64,000 bases of DNA, from assembly GCA_015075375.1 (NCBI GenBank), contig JABTUM010000001.1:1421201-1485200 (forward strand). The letters are read 5' to 3'. The position numbers were made by a program, and so were the translations under genes. The stretch comes from Planctomycetota bacterium. Its GTDB lineage: Bacteria; Planctomycetota; SZUA-567; H5-PLA8. The notes beneath the pieces were generated by a model. That model was not told where the DNA came from. It saw only the letters and a program-made list of their open reading frames with translations, and did not search any database. This document shows positions 46,246-54,432 of the stretch, piece after piece. The stretch's first letter is position 1; the number at the start of each line of letters is the position of its first letter.

Positions 46246-47322
46246 CTATGCGTCGTCTTCGGTGTCTTCGCGGCGGTACTTGAGCTGGCCGACCACGCAG
46301 GACGCTGGCCGAAGGTCGTCGCGAACGCCCAGATAGACGGGCTGGTACAGGCTCCCGCCGGGATACGCGTACAAGTAGCGCACTTCCACGATCTGACCGG
46401 CCGCCGGGATGGGTTGCTTGCCTGGAATCGTCACGTTCCCGATCGCAATGCGCTTGCGGCCGTCCAGGACTTCCAACCCGACGCTGCGCTTGCCCGCGCG
46501 GCCGGGGACGACGAGGCACGACGCCGTCGCCGTGAACTTCAACTTCAGCTGCGTCCCGCCGCTATTGGGGCGGCCCGGCGTGTACGGCGCGTGCTTGCTC
46601 TTGAAGACGACACCTTCGGCCTTGGCCTCGCGCAAGACCCGGAGCAGATCCCGCTTGTCGCCCGCTGCGGCCGCCGTGGAGACGGCCTGAAGCGCCTGGC
46701 CCCGGCACCGCAGCAACTCCAAAAGCATCCGCCAGCGCTCGCGGTAGGGAAACGCAGTCAGATCCGCCGTCTCGCGTTGGAGACAGTCGAAGACCCGAAC
46801 GGACTCACCGAGGGCTTCGCCGTCGAGCACGCAATCGCACGGCAACGCCTGCACGGCCTCCAAGACCGGCCGGGGTAGCGCGACGACCAGCCCCAAACGG
46901 TTAATGCCGGTGACCGCCCCGTCGAACTTCCGGATCAGCATGCGCCGGCCGTCGAACTTCTCCTGCATCCAGAAGTCGGCGTCTTGCAGGCAGCGTTCGA
47001 GATCGGATTCGTCGATCGCGTTGAGCAGTTGGGGCCGCAGACCCGTGTCGCGGTCGGCTTGGGCGGTCTGCGCGTAGGGAGTGCCGTCTTCGCCCGGTGA
47101 GTAGCCTTTGGCCGTCTTTGAGGCGACCAGTTTGGCGTAGATTTTGTGGGCTTCTTCTAGCGGAAGGGGGTTGGGCGTCTTGGTGCCGGTCTGGAAAGTT
47201 GAACCCCGGCGCCCGTAGGCGAAGTTCACGACAAAGCCTTCGCCCCGCGGTTCGATCTGAGCTTGGTAGACCTTGTCGCTCCCGCCTTCGCGGTAGTACA
47301 GCGTCACCGATTCGGGCTTCAT
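46246..47322 (-). CDS. WGR domain fused to ATP-dependent DNA ligase core
   Basis: The start at 47322 (MKPESVTLYYREG) has GGAG upstream. Residues ~1-85 are a WGR domain (VNFAYGRRGSTFQTGTKT), a nucleic-acid-binding module also found in PARPs. Residues ~105-290 are an ATP-dependent ligase nucleotidyltransferase domain: motif I EKFDGRR, CVLDGEALGE, AEGVVFKSKHAPY and QLKLKF. The C-terminus resembles an OB part. It is predicted to seal nicks; the small size lacks extra domains of LigB/LigD. It sits in the same operon as the Ubl cassette. Confidence 0.82.
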   Translation of the reverse strand: MKPESVTLYYREGGSDKVYQAQIEPRGEGFVVNFAYGRRGSTFQTGTKTPNPLPLEEAHKIYAKLVASKTAKGYSPGEDGTPYAQTAQADRDTGLRPQLLNAIDESDLERCLQDADFWMQEKFDGRRMLIRKFDGAVTGINRLGLVVALPRPVLEAVQALPCDCVLDGEALGESVRVFDCLQRETADLTAFPYRERWRMLLELLRCRGQALQAVSTAAAAGDKRDLLRVLREAKAEGVVFKSKHAPYTPGRPNSGGTQLKLKFTATASCLVVPGRAGKRSVGLEVLDGRKRIAIGNVTIPGKQPIPAAGQIVEVRYLYAYPGGSLYQPVYLGVRDDLRPASCVVGQLKYRREDTEDDA

Positions 47323-47399
47323 GCCGTCTCCTAGCAAAAAAGGTAAGGTGCCCCGCCGGCACGGCGCCGGCGGGGCGGTACGCGCGGATCCTCCGACGC

Positions 47400-47624
47400 T
47401 CAGGCCGCGGCGGGTTTCAAACGGTGACTCTTGCGCTGGGCTGCGGACAGTTCGGCGTCCAGGAGGTCGACGATCTCCTCCAGCGCTTCGTCCTGGGCCA
47501 GCGCCTCGCCGATCGGCTCCAAGGCGCGGTCGATTGCTTCGGCCTCGCCGACGATCCGCTTGATCTCGGCGAAGAGCCGGTCGCGGCGGCGGGTGGGGAT
47601 GAGCTGTAAGGTTGCGGTGGACAT
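47400..47624 (-). CDS. Small helical hypothetical protein, 74 aa
   Basis: Starts at 47624 (MSTATLQLIPTRRRD) with GGAGG upstream. Almost entirely helical and Glu/Ala/Asp-rich (EAIDRALEPIGEALAQDEAL). No family recognised. It is located between the ligase gene and a 116-aa hypothetical. Confidence 0.5.
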   Translation of the reverse strand: MSTATLQLIPTRRRDRLFAEIKRIVGEAEAIDRALEPIGEALAQDEALEEIVDLLDAELSAAQRKSHRLKPAAA

Positions 47625-47712
47625 GTACGGATCCTCCATGGGGACACAGAAAGCCCCGCGGCCCACACGGCCGCAGGAGAGGGCGTGTGAGCCGGCGTGG
47701 GCGAGCTTGATC

Positions 47713-48063
47713 TCAGCCGTGGACTTCCAGTTCAACCACGGCCGCCCGCCACGCGGGCTGCTCGGACCGGATCGCGTCCAGCACGGTTTGGGCATCGGCT
47801 TGCATCGCGTACGCCTCGTAGAAGCGCGTCTCGATACTGTCGCCCGGGCGGTCGGCGACGACCACGTACGTTTTAGGCGGCTCGTCCAGATTCAGGCGCT
47901 CGCACAGTTCATCGATCGCGGCGGCGTCCAGAGGCGCGTGCGCTTCAAAGTAATTCGGGTGGGCGGACCGTACCGACTCCAGGTCCGGGGCCGGCACGAT
48001 CACCGTGCGCTGCCAATGTCGCAGCGCGGCCAGTACCGTGGCGTATTCCGCAAGACTCAGCAT
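47713..48063 (-). CDS. Hypothetical protein, 116 aa
   Basis: Starts at 48063 with GGAGG upstream. An alpha/beta mixed fold is suggested (QRTVIVPAPDLESVRS; YVVVADRPGDSIETRFYEAY). No family recognised. It lies between the nuclease gene and the 74-aa gene in the long minus-strand operon. Confidence 0.55.
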   Translation of the reverse strand: MLSLAEYATVLAALRHWQRTVIVPAPDLESVRSAHPNYFEAHAPLDAAAIDELCERLNLDEPPKTYVVVADRPGDSIETRFYEAYAMQADAQTVLDAIRSEQPAWRAAVVELEVHG

Positions 48064-48078
48064 GCATTCCTCCGGAAG

Positions 48079-48903
48079 TTAACGGCCCAAGCAGGCATGC
48101 CGGTAAGGGCATGCCGTACAGGCCCAAGACTCGCGCCTTGGAAACGCGCGCGCCGCAATGGCCGCCCAGGTGACGGACACGTCCGATCGTATTCGAACGG
48201 CGTCCTCGCGGCTGACGCGCGGCTCCAGGCACTGGATCGCCGGTCGCTTTCCTTTCGTGATGACCTCGAAGCGGGGCAAGATACGCCGAAGCCCCAGGGC
48301 CCTTCGCATGCCGACCAGCGCGTACGCATACAGCACCAGTTGCGGCCGGTGCTCCAGAAGTTGAGCCTCGCTCCAGCGCGCCTTACTGGTCTTCGTATCC
48401 GTAACCACCAAAGCCTGGCCTTCCACCTCGATCAGATCCACGCGGGCCACCACGGGCGGCGTTTCGGGCAAGAGGTCGAAGCGCTCGGCATGCTCGATGG
48501 CCAGAACCCGCGCCCCGACGGCTTGCCGTTCGATATGACTCCGATAAGCATGCAACATGCGGCCGGCGGTATCCTTGAGGCTGGTCGCATCTTCGCCCTT
48601 GCCAAACACCAACTCGGGACCGCCGCTTGCACGCTCCGTCCAAGCGGACTCGTACCGCGCTATTAATTCGTCCACCACGGGCAATGCCGCGCCTTCCAGA
48701 CGGGCTTGGTGCAGCGCTTCGAACGCCGCATGCACGGCGCCGCCGAACGGCAAGGCCGCGGAGCAACGTTCTTCGGGCGCGAACTCGACGTATCGAAACG
48801 CGAACTTGCGCGGACATTGCCTGTACGTCGAAAGGCTCGACCAACTCAGGTGGTCCATCTGTACGGGAAACGGGCGCGGGGTCACGACCGCGGCTTGAAT
48901 CAA
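48079..48903 (-). CDS. PD-(D/E)XK nuclease with iron-sulfur cluster (Cas4/RecB-like)
   Basis: The N-terminal helix YRQCPRKF and C-terminal CTACPYRHAC supply four cysteines of the [4Fe-4S] cluster seen in Cas4, AddB and related nucleases. The catalytic core is visible as GGAVHAAFEA, RVDLIEVEGQ and the TDTKTSK motif. It would be a DNA exonuclease or DNA-processing enzyme of the element. No CRISPR array or cas1/2 is present, so it is not a CRISPR adaptation gene here. It lies in the same operon as the WGR-ligase. Confidence 0.85.
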   Translation of the reverse strand: MIQAAVVTPRPFPVQMDHLSWSSLSTYRQCPRKFAFRYVEFAPEERCSAALPFGGAVHAAFEALHQARLEGAALPVVDELIARYESAWTERASGGPELVFGKGEDATSLKDTAGRMLHAYRSHIERQAVGARVLAIEHAERFDLLPETPPVVARVDLIEVEGQALVVTDTKTSKARWSEAQLLEHRPQLVLYAYALVGMRRALGLRRILPRFEVITKGKRPAIQCLEPRVSREDAVRIRSDVSVTWAAIAARAFPRRESWACTACPYRHACLGR

Positions 48904-48921
48904 AGGAGGCTCCTTTCCGGT

Positions 48922-49119
48922 TTAATCGTCCTCGGAGTCCTTGTCGAGCAGGCCGAGAATCCATGCCAAAATCAACAGGATGAGCATGCAGAGCCAAGGA
49001 GACGGCATGAACGCCAGCCATGGAGGAAACGCATCGACGGCGACTTGCAGACAAACGGCCAGCGCCACCAACCAAACAGTCGCGGGCCGATCGCCCTGCG
49101 GGGACCAGAATTTAAACAT
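48922..49119 (-). CDS. Small two-helix membrane protein
   Basis: The 65-aa product starts at 49119 with GGA upstream. Two hydrophobic helices (VWLVALAVCLQVAV and LCMLILLILAWILGLL) are followed by an acidic tail (DKDSEDD). No family recognised. It is located between the nuclease gene and a conserved element gene. Confidence 0.55.
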   Translation of the reverse strand: MFKFWSPQGDRPATVWLVALAVCLQVAVDAFPPWLAFMPSPWLCMLILLILAWILGLLDKDSEDD

Positions 49120-49151
49120 GGGTTGTCCTTGAATGGGGGACGGGGACGGCC

Positions 49152-49646
49152 CTAGCGCTGCTTACCGTGGCCGTTCGTGCGGGCTTTCAAACCGTCGATC
49201 AGGCGGCTGGCGTCTTTGATTGTCAGTTCGGCGGGATCCTGAACGCGGTAAGCCGCCAGTTCTTCGGCCAGGCTTAAGCCGTGGCTTTGGGCGATCGCGC
49301 GAATCGCGCGAACTTGAGCCGCCGTAGCCCGTACCGGACGAGTTCGGCCCGCACTCGCCTTGGCGCTGTTCGAGCCCGGAGATGCGTCCCCATTTCGGCC
49401 GTGTCCTGCGTTCGCCAGAGCGACTGCTGGGGCAACGGCCGGCGCTTCGGGCGTCGCCGCGCTCTGAAACTGCTCGGCAATGGCTGCGTCAAGGAGCCGA
49501 TAAAGCTCCTTCATGCGCGCCTTCAAACGGTCGGGGTCGTCGCTGTCCCCGACTTCCACTTCCAGACTGGCGCCGAACTGCTGCGAACTGAACGGTTGCC
49601 CAGGAATGGGCATCTTCTTGGACAGATTGGCGCACAACCGAATCAT
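49152..49646 (-). CDS. Conserved mobile-element protein with recombination-type C-terminal module
   Basis: AGGAGG precedes the ATG at 49646. The N-terminus MIRLCANLSKKMPIPGQPFSSQ with ASLEVEV and a helical DRLKARMKELYRLLD segment resembles short proteins common on plasmids and ICEs. After a Pro/Ala/Ser-rich linker, the C-terminal ~55 residues (ATAAQVRAIRAIAQSHG; DASRLIDGLK) resemble a small helical module found at the C-termini of phage recombination proteins. The function may be in DNA recombination; this is inference. Confidence 0.55.
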   Translation of the reverse strand: MIRLCANLSKKMPIPGQPFSSQQFGASLEVEVGDSDDPDRLKARMKELYRLLDAAIAEQFQSAATPEAPAVAPAVALANAGHGRNGDASPGSNSAKASAGRTRPVRATAAQVRAIRAIAQSHGLSLAEELAAYRVQDPAELTIKDASRLIDGLKARTNGHGKQR

Positions 49647-49758
49647 ATAATGCCCTCCTGAGTCACGGGGAAATGGGTACCGGCGCTTGACCCCGATCGG
49701 GGAAGAGCAGGCACCCAGGAAACAAGAGCGAGAATTGAGCCCGAATGTTCAGGCCTGC

Positions 49759-50397
49759 TCAATAGGGACGGAAGCTCATTCGATCCGGTTCCAATCCGAA
49801 TCCATAGGGATCCAGCCCGCGATACCGGCAGTAATCCAACAGATCCGCGCGAATCATGCGGAACACCAGACCCAAGACGCCTGCGTCGTCCGCGAAGCCC
49901 ACCACCGGGATGAAGTCGGGTACGGCATCGACGGATTGGATGAAATACGCCAATCCCGACATTGCCGCAGCAAGCGTGCGCCATGGCGGGCGGTAACGCC
50001 CTCTGAGCCAGTCAAACAGCAACTGGCACAGCAAACCGCTGCGCATCGCCAGCAACACGACCCATTCCCAGGCCGAACCCAGGAGCGATTCGCACTTGCT
50101 CGTGGCGCGGTCCGCGACGCCGCGAACGTCCTCTGGCTTCATAAAGTCCATACCCTCGTACATCGAGCGCTCCGCTTGAGCACAGTCTGCGAGCGGAAGA
50201 ACTCGACGGGAAGACTCGCCTATGCGATCCGTGGTGAAGGGAACTGGGGACTCCGAAAATGGATGACCTTCAGGGGGCGGCGCGGCCGGAAGGAAATCTG
50301 ATGACACCTTGGACTTCGAGCGCTTGCTTCGATGGGCTTTTCTTGACCTGATACGAGGTGGGCTTTTCTTTGATTCTTTCCGGGCACGTTTGGCCAC
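49759..50397 (-). CDS. YkvA (DUF1232) domain protein
   Basis: The best start is GTG 50397 with GGCGG upstream (GTG 50403 also open). After a very basic N-terminus and a disordered linker, residues ~100-195 hold the DUF1232 pattern (LAYFIQSVDAVPDFIPVVGF, ADDAGVLGLVFRMIRADLL). The family is membrane-associated and of unknown function. This is the first gene of the long minus-strand operon that runs to 39.5 kb. Confidence 0.7.
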   Translation of the reverse strand: MAKRARKESKKSPPRIRSRKAHRSKRSKSKVSSDFLPAAPPPEGHPFSESPVPFTTDRIGESSRRVLPLADCAQAERSMYEGMDFMKPEDVRGVADRATSKCESLLGSAWEWVVLLAMRSGLLCQLLFDWLRGRYRPPWRTLAAAMSGLAYFIQSVDAVPDFIPVVGFADDAGVLGLVFRMIRADLLDYCRYRGLDPYGFGLEPDRMSFRPY

Positions 50398-50702
50398 GAA
50401 CACCGCCTTTCTAGATTAGTGGGCCTCCGGTTCCGTGATGACGGGATCGTCACCTTCTGCCCAGCCGATGGCTAGGCTACTCGGGTAATCCTAACGCATA
50501 TTGCCGCTGGATTTAGCTGCCGCACAGGTAGAGCCAGAGGCTTGGCGTTGTCGCCAGCAGGTGGAAATGCTGCCGTACAAACTCAGCGATCGGATAGGTA
50601 TGCCGGGGAGGTTACGGTGCATCCCGCGCAAAGCGACTTCGAAAGGTTGGCTGGATCACCTATGGTGGGCGCATGCTATCGTTTGCTATGAAGTGCGTCT
50701 CG
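50398..50702. other. Interval between two minus-strand operons
   Basis: About 305 nt with no gene I can support; short plus-strand frames lack ribosome sites. It should hold the promoter of the YkvA-led operon and the end of the M48/AAA operon. Confidence 0.4.
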
Positions 50703-50849
50703 CTACCCGAAGAGGAACGTGAGGTACGAGTAGACAAGAACGACGGTAACCCCGCAAATGAGGCAAAATTCGATAAAATTCGCGGTGCTCAGGTCTTCGA
50801 TTTTGAAATGTAGATCCGGATTATGAAATTGTTCGTCGTCCTGAAACAT
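50703..50849 (-). CDS. 48-aa single-pass membrane protein
   Basis: ATG at 50849 has a perfect GGAGG 7 nt upstream. The product starts MFQDDEQFHNPDLHF, and one hydrophobic helix (FCLICGVTVVLVYSYLTFL) ends the protein. It lies on the same strand after the M48/AAA operon and may be its last member. Confidence 0.5.
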   Translation of the reverse strand: MFQDDEQFHNPDLHFKIEDLSTANFIEFCLICGVTVVLVYSYLTFLFG

Positions 50850-51011
50850 GGCAAATCCTCCATTTTAGGGGAAAGCGAAAATGCGGAAGCACGTCCTCCA
50901 AGGCGATCCGGTCCTCACCGAGCGCGGCCACCAACCCCCTTCCTTGCATGGTGAGAGATCCGGCGGCTCTAATCGGTCTCTGCGGACCCAAGGCTACATG
51001 TTCGTTCTCGC

Positions 51012-51353
51012 CTACCTTGCGCTGAGGCCAAGGAACGCGTGAACGTAACAGGCGAAATCGCCGATATCCTTGCGGTCATGGCCCAGCTTTTCTCGCCACC
51101 GAGTATCCCAACCCTCTTTACTCATAAACAGACTCAACGCATCGCAGTACGAAATAAACGCGTCGTGAGCCTCCGTGCGCGACTCGTTACGATCGGCTCG
51201 ATCGGAAATGCTTATGAGCGCCCATTCTGCGCGGATATGGGCGTATTTAATCGCGGCACCATAGAATGCGCGTCGTAGGCCAGAGAAGTCTTGGTGAGAA
51301 CACCCCGCGGCTTCATTCGTCCTGAATGCCTCTCCTGCTTCCAAACTGGTCAT
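51012..51353 (-). CDS. Small helical hypothetical protein in the M48/AAA operon
   Basis: The start at 51353 (MTSLEAGEAF) follows GGGAG; a TTG overlapping the upstream stop codon is also possible. The ~113-aa product is helical, with YGAAIKYAHIRAEWALISIS and AHDAFISYCDALSLFMSKEGW. No family recognised. GC content here is lower than in the long operon to its left. Confidence 0.55.
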   Translation of the reverse strand: MTSLEAGEAFRTNEAAGCSHQDFSGLRRAFYGAAIKYAHIRAEWALISISDRADRNESRTEAHDAFISYCDALSLFMSKEGWDTRWREKLGHDRKDIGDFACYVHAFLGLSAR

Positions 51354-51388
51354 AGACTCCCTTTTTGATCGGACAGCTACGTTCCCGC

Positions 51389-51862
51389 TCAAAGCGACTT
51401 ACCAGCCTCAAGAACGATTTTCTTCTGCTCGGAACGAACGGTAATTCGACCCACATTCAGCATGAATCCGAAACTCTGCCAAGATGCGTGCAAGAATTGT
51501 TGCGCATCAAACCGAATGGAAGAATCGATCAATCTTGCTCCAGGTATTCTCTTGATCGATTGGTCGAAGCAAGCCACGAGCAGTCCCGTAAACCACTTCA
51601 AGGGCACAATGCCGACGTCAGCGCTTGTAAGAGTTGCGACAATTTCTGTACCTTCTATACTTAGCTTCCAAAGTGCTTGAAAACCAATGCTCTGCTTCCC
51701 CATTAGCGGTGGTGTATAGCCAAGCTCGCCGCACATTATAATTCCAGAATGATCAATCCGAACGGATATCTTAGAAAACTGGGTTTCTTCTGGGAAGTGT
51801 GCTCGCAGAAGAGACATCAAATCTTCCTCATAAATCTCAGCTTTTAGTGTGAGTAGATCCAA
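51389..51862 (-). CDS. Hypothetical protein, 157 aa, in the M48/AAA operon
   Basis: The likely start is TTG at 51862 with GGAG 6 nt upstream. The pattern is beta-rich (SKISVRIDHSGIIMCGELGY; LWKLSIEGTEIVATL) with one amphipathic helix (WFTGLLVACFDQSIKRI), and could be a lipid-binding or SMP-like sandwich; this is a weak impression. No catalytic motif. Confidence 0.55.
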   Translation of the reverse strand: MDLLTLKAEIYEEDLMSLLRAHFPEETQFSKISVRIDHSGIIMCGELGYTPPLMGKQSIGFQALWKLSIEGTEIVATLTSADVGIVPLKWFTGLLVACFDQSIKRIPGARLIDSSIRFDAQQFLHASWQSFGFMLNVGRITVRSEQKKIVLEAGKSL

Positions 51863-51962
51863 AATTTACTCCCACGCGAAGCATGCAGCCTGTGGCCCAC
51901 CGACTCTGGCGGCCTGAACCTTTAGCGAGATAGTCAACTTCGGGACGACCCATCCGATGCAT
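51837..51962 (-). CDS. Possible 41-aa ORF between AAA and 157-aa genes
   Basis: From ATG 51962 a frame MHRMGRPEVDYLAKGSG... (41 aa) ends at 51837, overlapping the start of the next gene by 26 nt. The region between AAA stop and the next start is otherwise empty. A GAAGGAG lies ~20 nt upstream, at an odd distance for this ATG but suitable for an in-frame GTG. Weak candidate. Confidence 0.25.
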   Translation of the reverse strand: MHRMGRPEVDYLAKGSGRQSRWATGCMLRVGVNFGSTHTKS

Positions 51963-51996
51963 GTATGCGCCGATCAGGACACCCACTCCTTCAAGA

Positions 51997-52929
51997 TCAG
52001 CCCACTTCACCCACGTCCATCTTTGCACGTCGGACAACATCCACGGCATGTACGAGATCTTCCAGGCGAACGATCCGTTCAGTGGTCTCCCGGTTAGCAA
52101 CATCGGACAGTGCCAAGATCACGGCATTTTTAATCTCCCCGCCGACCAACCCATCGGACGACTGCGCGAGGACTGTCCAGTCCAAAGAGTCCCTGCCGGG
52201 CACACCAGGCAAAAGCATCTTTCTCCAAATCGCCGCACGACCTTCTTCGTCAGGAGGTGGAACTTCGATATGCTGAAGAATGCGCCGGACGAACGCACCG
52301 TCAAAATTCTTGGCGAGATTGGTGGCAAAAACCACCACTCCTGTAAATGCATCCAGCTGCTTCAGCATAACAGAGCGTGATACATTCACGCCGTGGTCAG
52401 CAGCTTGAGTGACGTTGGACATTCGCTTTCCAAGAACAGAATCAGCTTCGTCGAAGAAGAGCACCGAACCGGTCTCATCTGCCTTGCGAAATGCAGCACG
52501 AATATTCTTGGGCGTTTCTCCGACGTACTTGGACTCAATCTCGGCGTAGTTGACCTCTATTATGCCTTTCTCCAATTCTGCCGCGAGGGCTTCCGCGCAC
52601 ATGGTTTTTCCCGTTCCGGGCAAGCCGTAGAAGTTCACCGCTACAGCCAAGCCTCGGGGATCGATCGCTTTTAGACCCCACTCTTCGTACAATAGCTTGT
52701 GATTTCGGATTCGACTGAGAAGTACGTCAATCTCGCGACGACTCTGCGACGAGAGGACAATGCTATGGAAACTCCAAAGTGGCTTGCGCACTTGAAAGGA
52801 ATCTAGCGGTGACATTGCTTCTTCCCCTTTAGCATGGGAAGAAGCAACCTTCGCTTCATCTGATAGTGCCCGGCCTTCTAGCCGAGCGATTGACTTGGCG
52901 GGATCGATTCTCTTTCCAAGTGCCGACAT
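51997..52929 (-). CDS. AAA ATPase of the M48 operon
   Basis: Starts at 52929 after GGGAG. A ~50-residue N-terminal region (PLWSFHSIVLSSQSRREI) leads into one AAA domain: Walker A GLPGTGKT (residues 102-109), Walker B SVLFFDEADS (Asp160, Glu161), sensor VVVFATNLAKNFDGAF and VRRILQHIEVPPPD with the arginine-finger region. FtsH/spastin-like clade. It probably remodels or delivers proteins to the M48 peptidase encoded three genes upstream. Unlike FtsH it has no membrane helix or fused protease. Confidence 0.85.
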   Translation of the reverse strand: MSALGKRIDPAKSIARLEGRALSDEAKVASSHAKGEEAMSPLDSFQVRKPLWSFHSIVLSSQSRREIDVLLSRIRNHKLLYEEWGLKAIDPRGLAVAVNFYGLPGTGKTMCAEALAAELEKGIIEVNYAEIESKYVGETPKNIRAAFRKADETGSVLFFDEADSVLGKRMSNVTQAADHGVNVSRSVMLKQLDAFTGVVVFATNLAKNFDGAFVRRILQHIEVPPPDEEGRAAIWRKMLLPGVPGRDSLDWTVLAQSSDGLVGGEIKNAVILALSDVANRETTERIVRLEDLVHAVDVVRRAKMDVGEVG

Positions 52930-52950
52930 AGTTTCTCCCGAGGAAGGGAC

Positions 52951-53916
52951 TCAAATAGCCGGGTACTCAACCACTAGAACTTGGTTGCTAGATTGAAGAT
53001 CCGGGAATTGCGCGGCAACCTCGGCTGCTGAGAGCTCTACTTCTGCGATTATCATGGGCTTTATCTGGTCATTGTTTGAACATGCCCAGAAGAGCACGCT
53101 GATTGTATTGCTGCTCCTGACGGCTACTTGGTCGAGTTTGCTACTCACCCATGCGATTACGCACCAAGTCTTGAAGCTTGAATTCTCCTGTACCCACTTA
53201 TCAACGAACTTGCTGATCGCTCGCCACCATTCGTAAAGCTGCTCATGCGCCCAGCTTCCAGACTTGATTGGGAAGTCTACTTGCGATTCCGCCTTTGGGA
53301 TCGAAACAGTTTGTGATCGCAAGTGGTCAGTACGACAGGGGGGAGTAAAATGTATGATGAAATCGGAACTGCATCCGCAGCGTCGACACACTCCATCGGT
53401 AATGAAGTGCTCTTCGTTCGTCGGGTGCAAGCTTTGGGGTGTCCGGTTGTCGACTAAGTAACGTTCTCCATCTCCTCGACCATACGAATAGATCTGCTCC
53501 ATAATTGATTGGCCGCTACCCGAAGTGTAGTTGGCGAGTACCGCATGATTTTCCTGTGCCAGATCCGGAAACATCTGCAGAGCTTCCTCTGCCGACACTA
53601 TACTGGTCGCCTCCTCAACTACATGTACTTGGCCTTGCTCGTCAAGAGCAGCGACACCCAAAGCGACATCCATCAGGCGTTTTCCTCGCCTAATCCCCTT
53701 ATCAATCAAGTCGGTGACGTATCCAACGACAATTTGAATCCTAAGGTGCCTATTTCGCCCCAACCACTCAGTAATGCAGTCACGCAGGTTGCACCACCAC
53801 TCGAAGACGTGCTCGTGGATGTGCTTTCCGGTGGTTTCCTTAATGGCAGCATCCGCCAGAAGCCCAGCAATTCCCGCGATGGCGAAATCGACCAGCCAGT
53901 CCATGATCGCTCCCAT
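52951..53916 (-). CDS. Internally duplicated zinc-knuckle protein of the M48/AAA operon
   Basis: The 321-aa product has a hydrophobic N-terminus (FAIAGIAGLLADAAI), then two copies of a ~96-residue unit at 34-130 and 224-318. Each begins HE(H/Q)..(F/Y)EWW, has a helical stretch, then a beta pair and ends with a helix-strand motif (SAEEALQMFPDL..NHAVLANY; SAAEVAAQFPDL..NQVLVVEY). Between the copies lies a zinc knuckle: Cys177, Cys180, Cys182 and Cys194. The terminal motif resembles one in the two proteins encoded upstream and the M48 C-terminus. No known family. Confidence 0.7.
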   Translation of the reverse strand: MGAIMDWLVDFAIAGIAGLLADAAIKETTGKHIHEHVFEWWCNLRDCITEWLGRNRHLRIQIVVGYVTDLIDKGIRRGKRLMDVALGVAALDEQGQVHVVEEATSIVSAEEALQMFPDLAQENHAVLANYTSGSGQSIMEQIYSYGRGDGERYLVDNRTPQSLHPTNEEHFITDGVCRRCGCSSDFIIHFTPPCRTDHLRSQTVSIPKAESQVDFPIKSGSWAHEQLYEWWRAISKFVDKWVQENSSFKTWCVIAWVSSKLDQVAVRSSNTISVLFWACSNNDQIKPMIIAEVELSAAEVAAQFPDLQSSNQVLVVEYPAI

Positions 53917-53939
53917 GCATTTCCCTACGCAGGGCCACC

Positions 53940-54401
53940 TTAAATGGGATTGGCTTGAGGCGTAGGGAGGTCTTCTTTCCGCTCGACAATAGTGAAAGAC
54001 TGAACCTTCTCACCGTTCCTGATGAACTCAGAGCAAACTTCATCGGGCAGATACTCCCAAGGGACTTCACGCGTTATCTTTCCGATCAAGGTGCGGCCTT
54101 CATCGTTGACGGCCACAACAACGGTGCATTGAGCCTTGCTCGGGCTGTTTTTGACTATTTCACAGTCAATGCGTAGTAATGAGGCGAGACTCGGATCGTC
54201 CTTATGGTCATTAATAAGAGCATGAAGCGCGGAAGCCAGCGAGAGAGATGTTGCGCCCGTGGCTTTTGACATCCACTCGGCAGCGTCCTGGATCACTTGT
54301 TCTTGAAATGCCATGCCAGTCTTTGCGGAGAGCCCGCGAATCCATAGGTAAGCAAGAAAAGTTCCCGCAAGAGCGGCAGCGGCTGTCCATATTGGTCCCA
54401 T
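53940..54401 (-). CDS. Membrane-anchored protein with shared C-terminal module (copy A)
   Basis: GGAG precedes the ATG. One N-terminal membrane helix (AAAALAGTFLAYLWIRGL) is followed by a helical region and, at ~76-142, the shared module: beta-rich CTVVVAVNDEGRTLIGKIT, then VPWEYLPDEVCSEFIRNGEK and a final strand SFTIVER. The same LPDEVCSE motif occurs in the adjacent 159-aa protein. The product is probably anchored in the inner membrane with the module in the cytoplasm or periplasm. Function unknown. Confidence 0.65.
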   Translation of the reverse strand: MGPIWTAAAALAGTFLAYLWIRGLSAKTGMAFQEQVIQDAAEWMSKATGATSLSLASALHALINDHKDDPSLASLLRIDCEIVKNSPSKAQCTVVVAVNDEGRTLIGKITREVPWEYLPDEVCSEFIRNGEKVQSFTIVERKEDLPTPQANPI

Positions 54402-54432
54402 TTCTTATCTCCGGATCGCATTAATTGGCACA

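Noticed and set aside
48079..48903. Cas4-like gene as part of a CRISPR system
   Set aside because: No repeat array and no cas1, cas2 or effector gene in the window; the fold is widespread in mobile elements.
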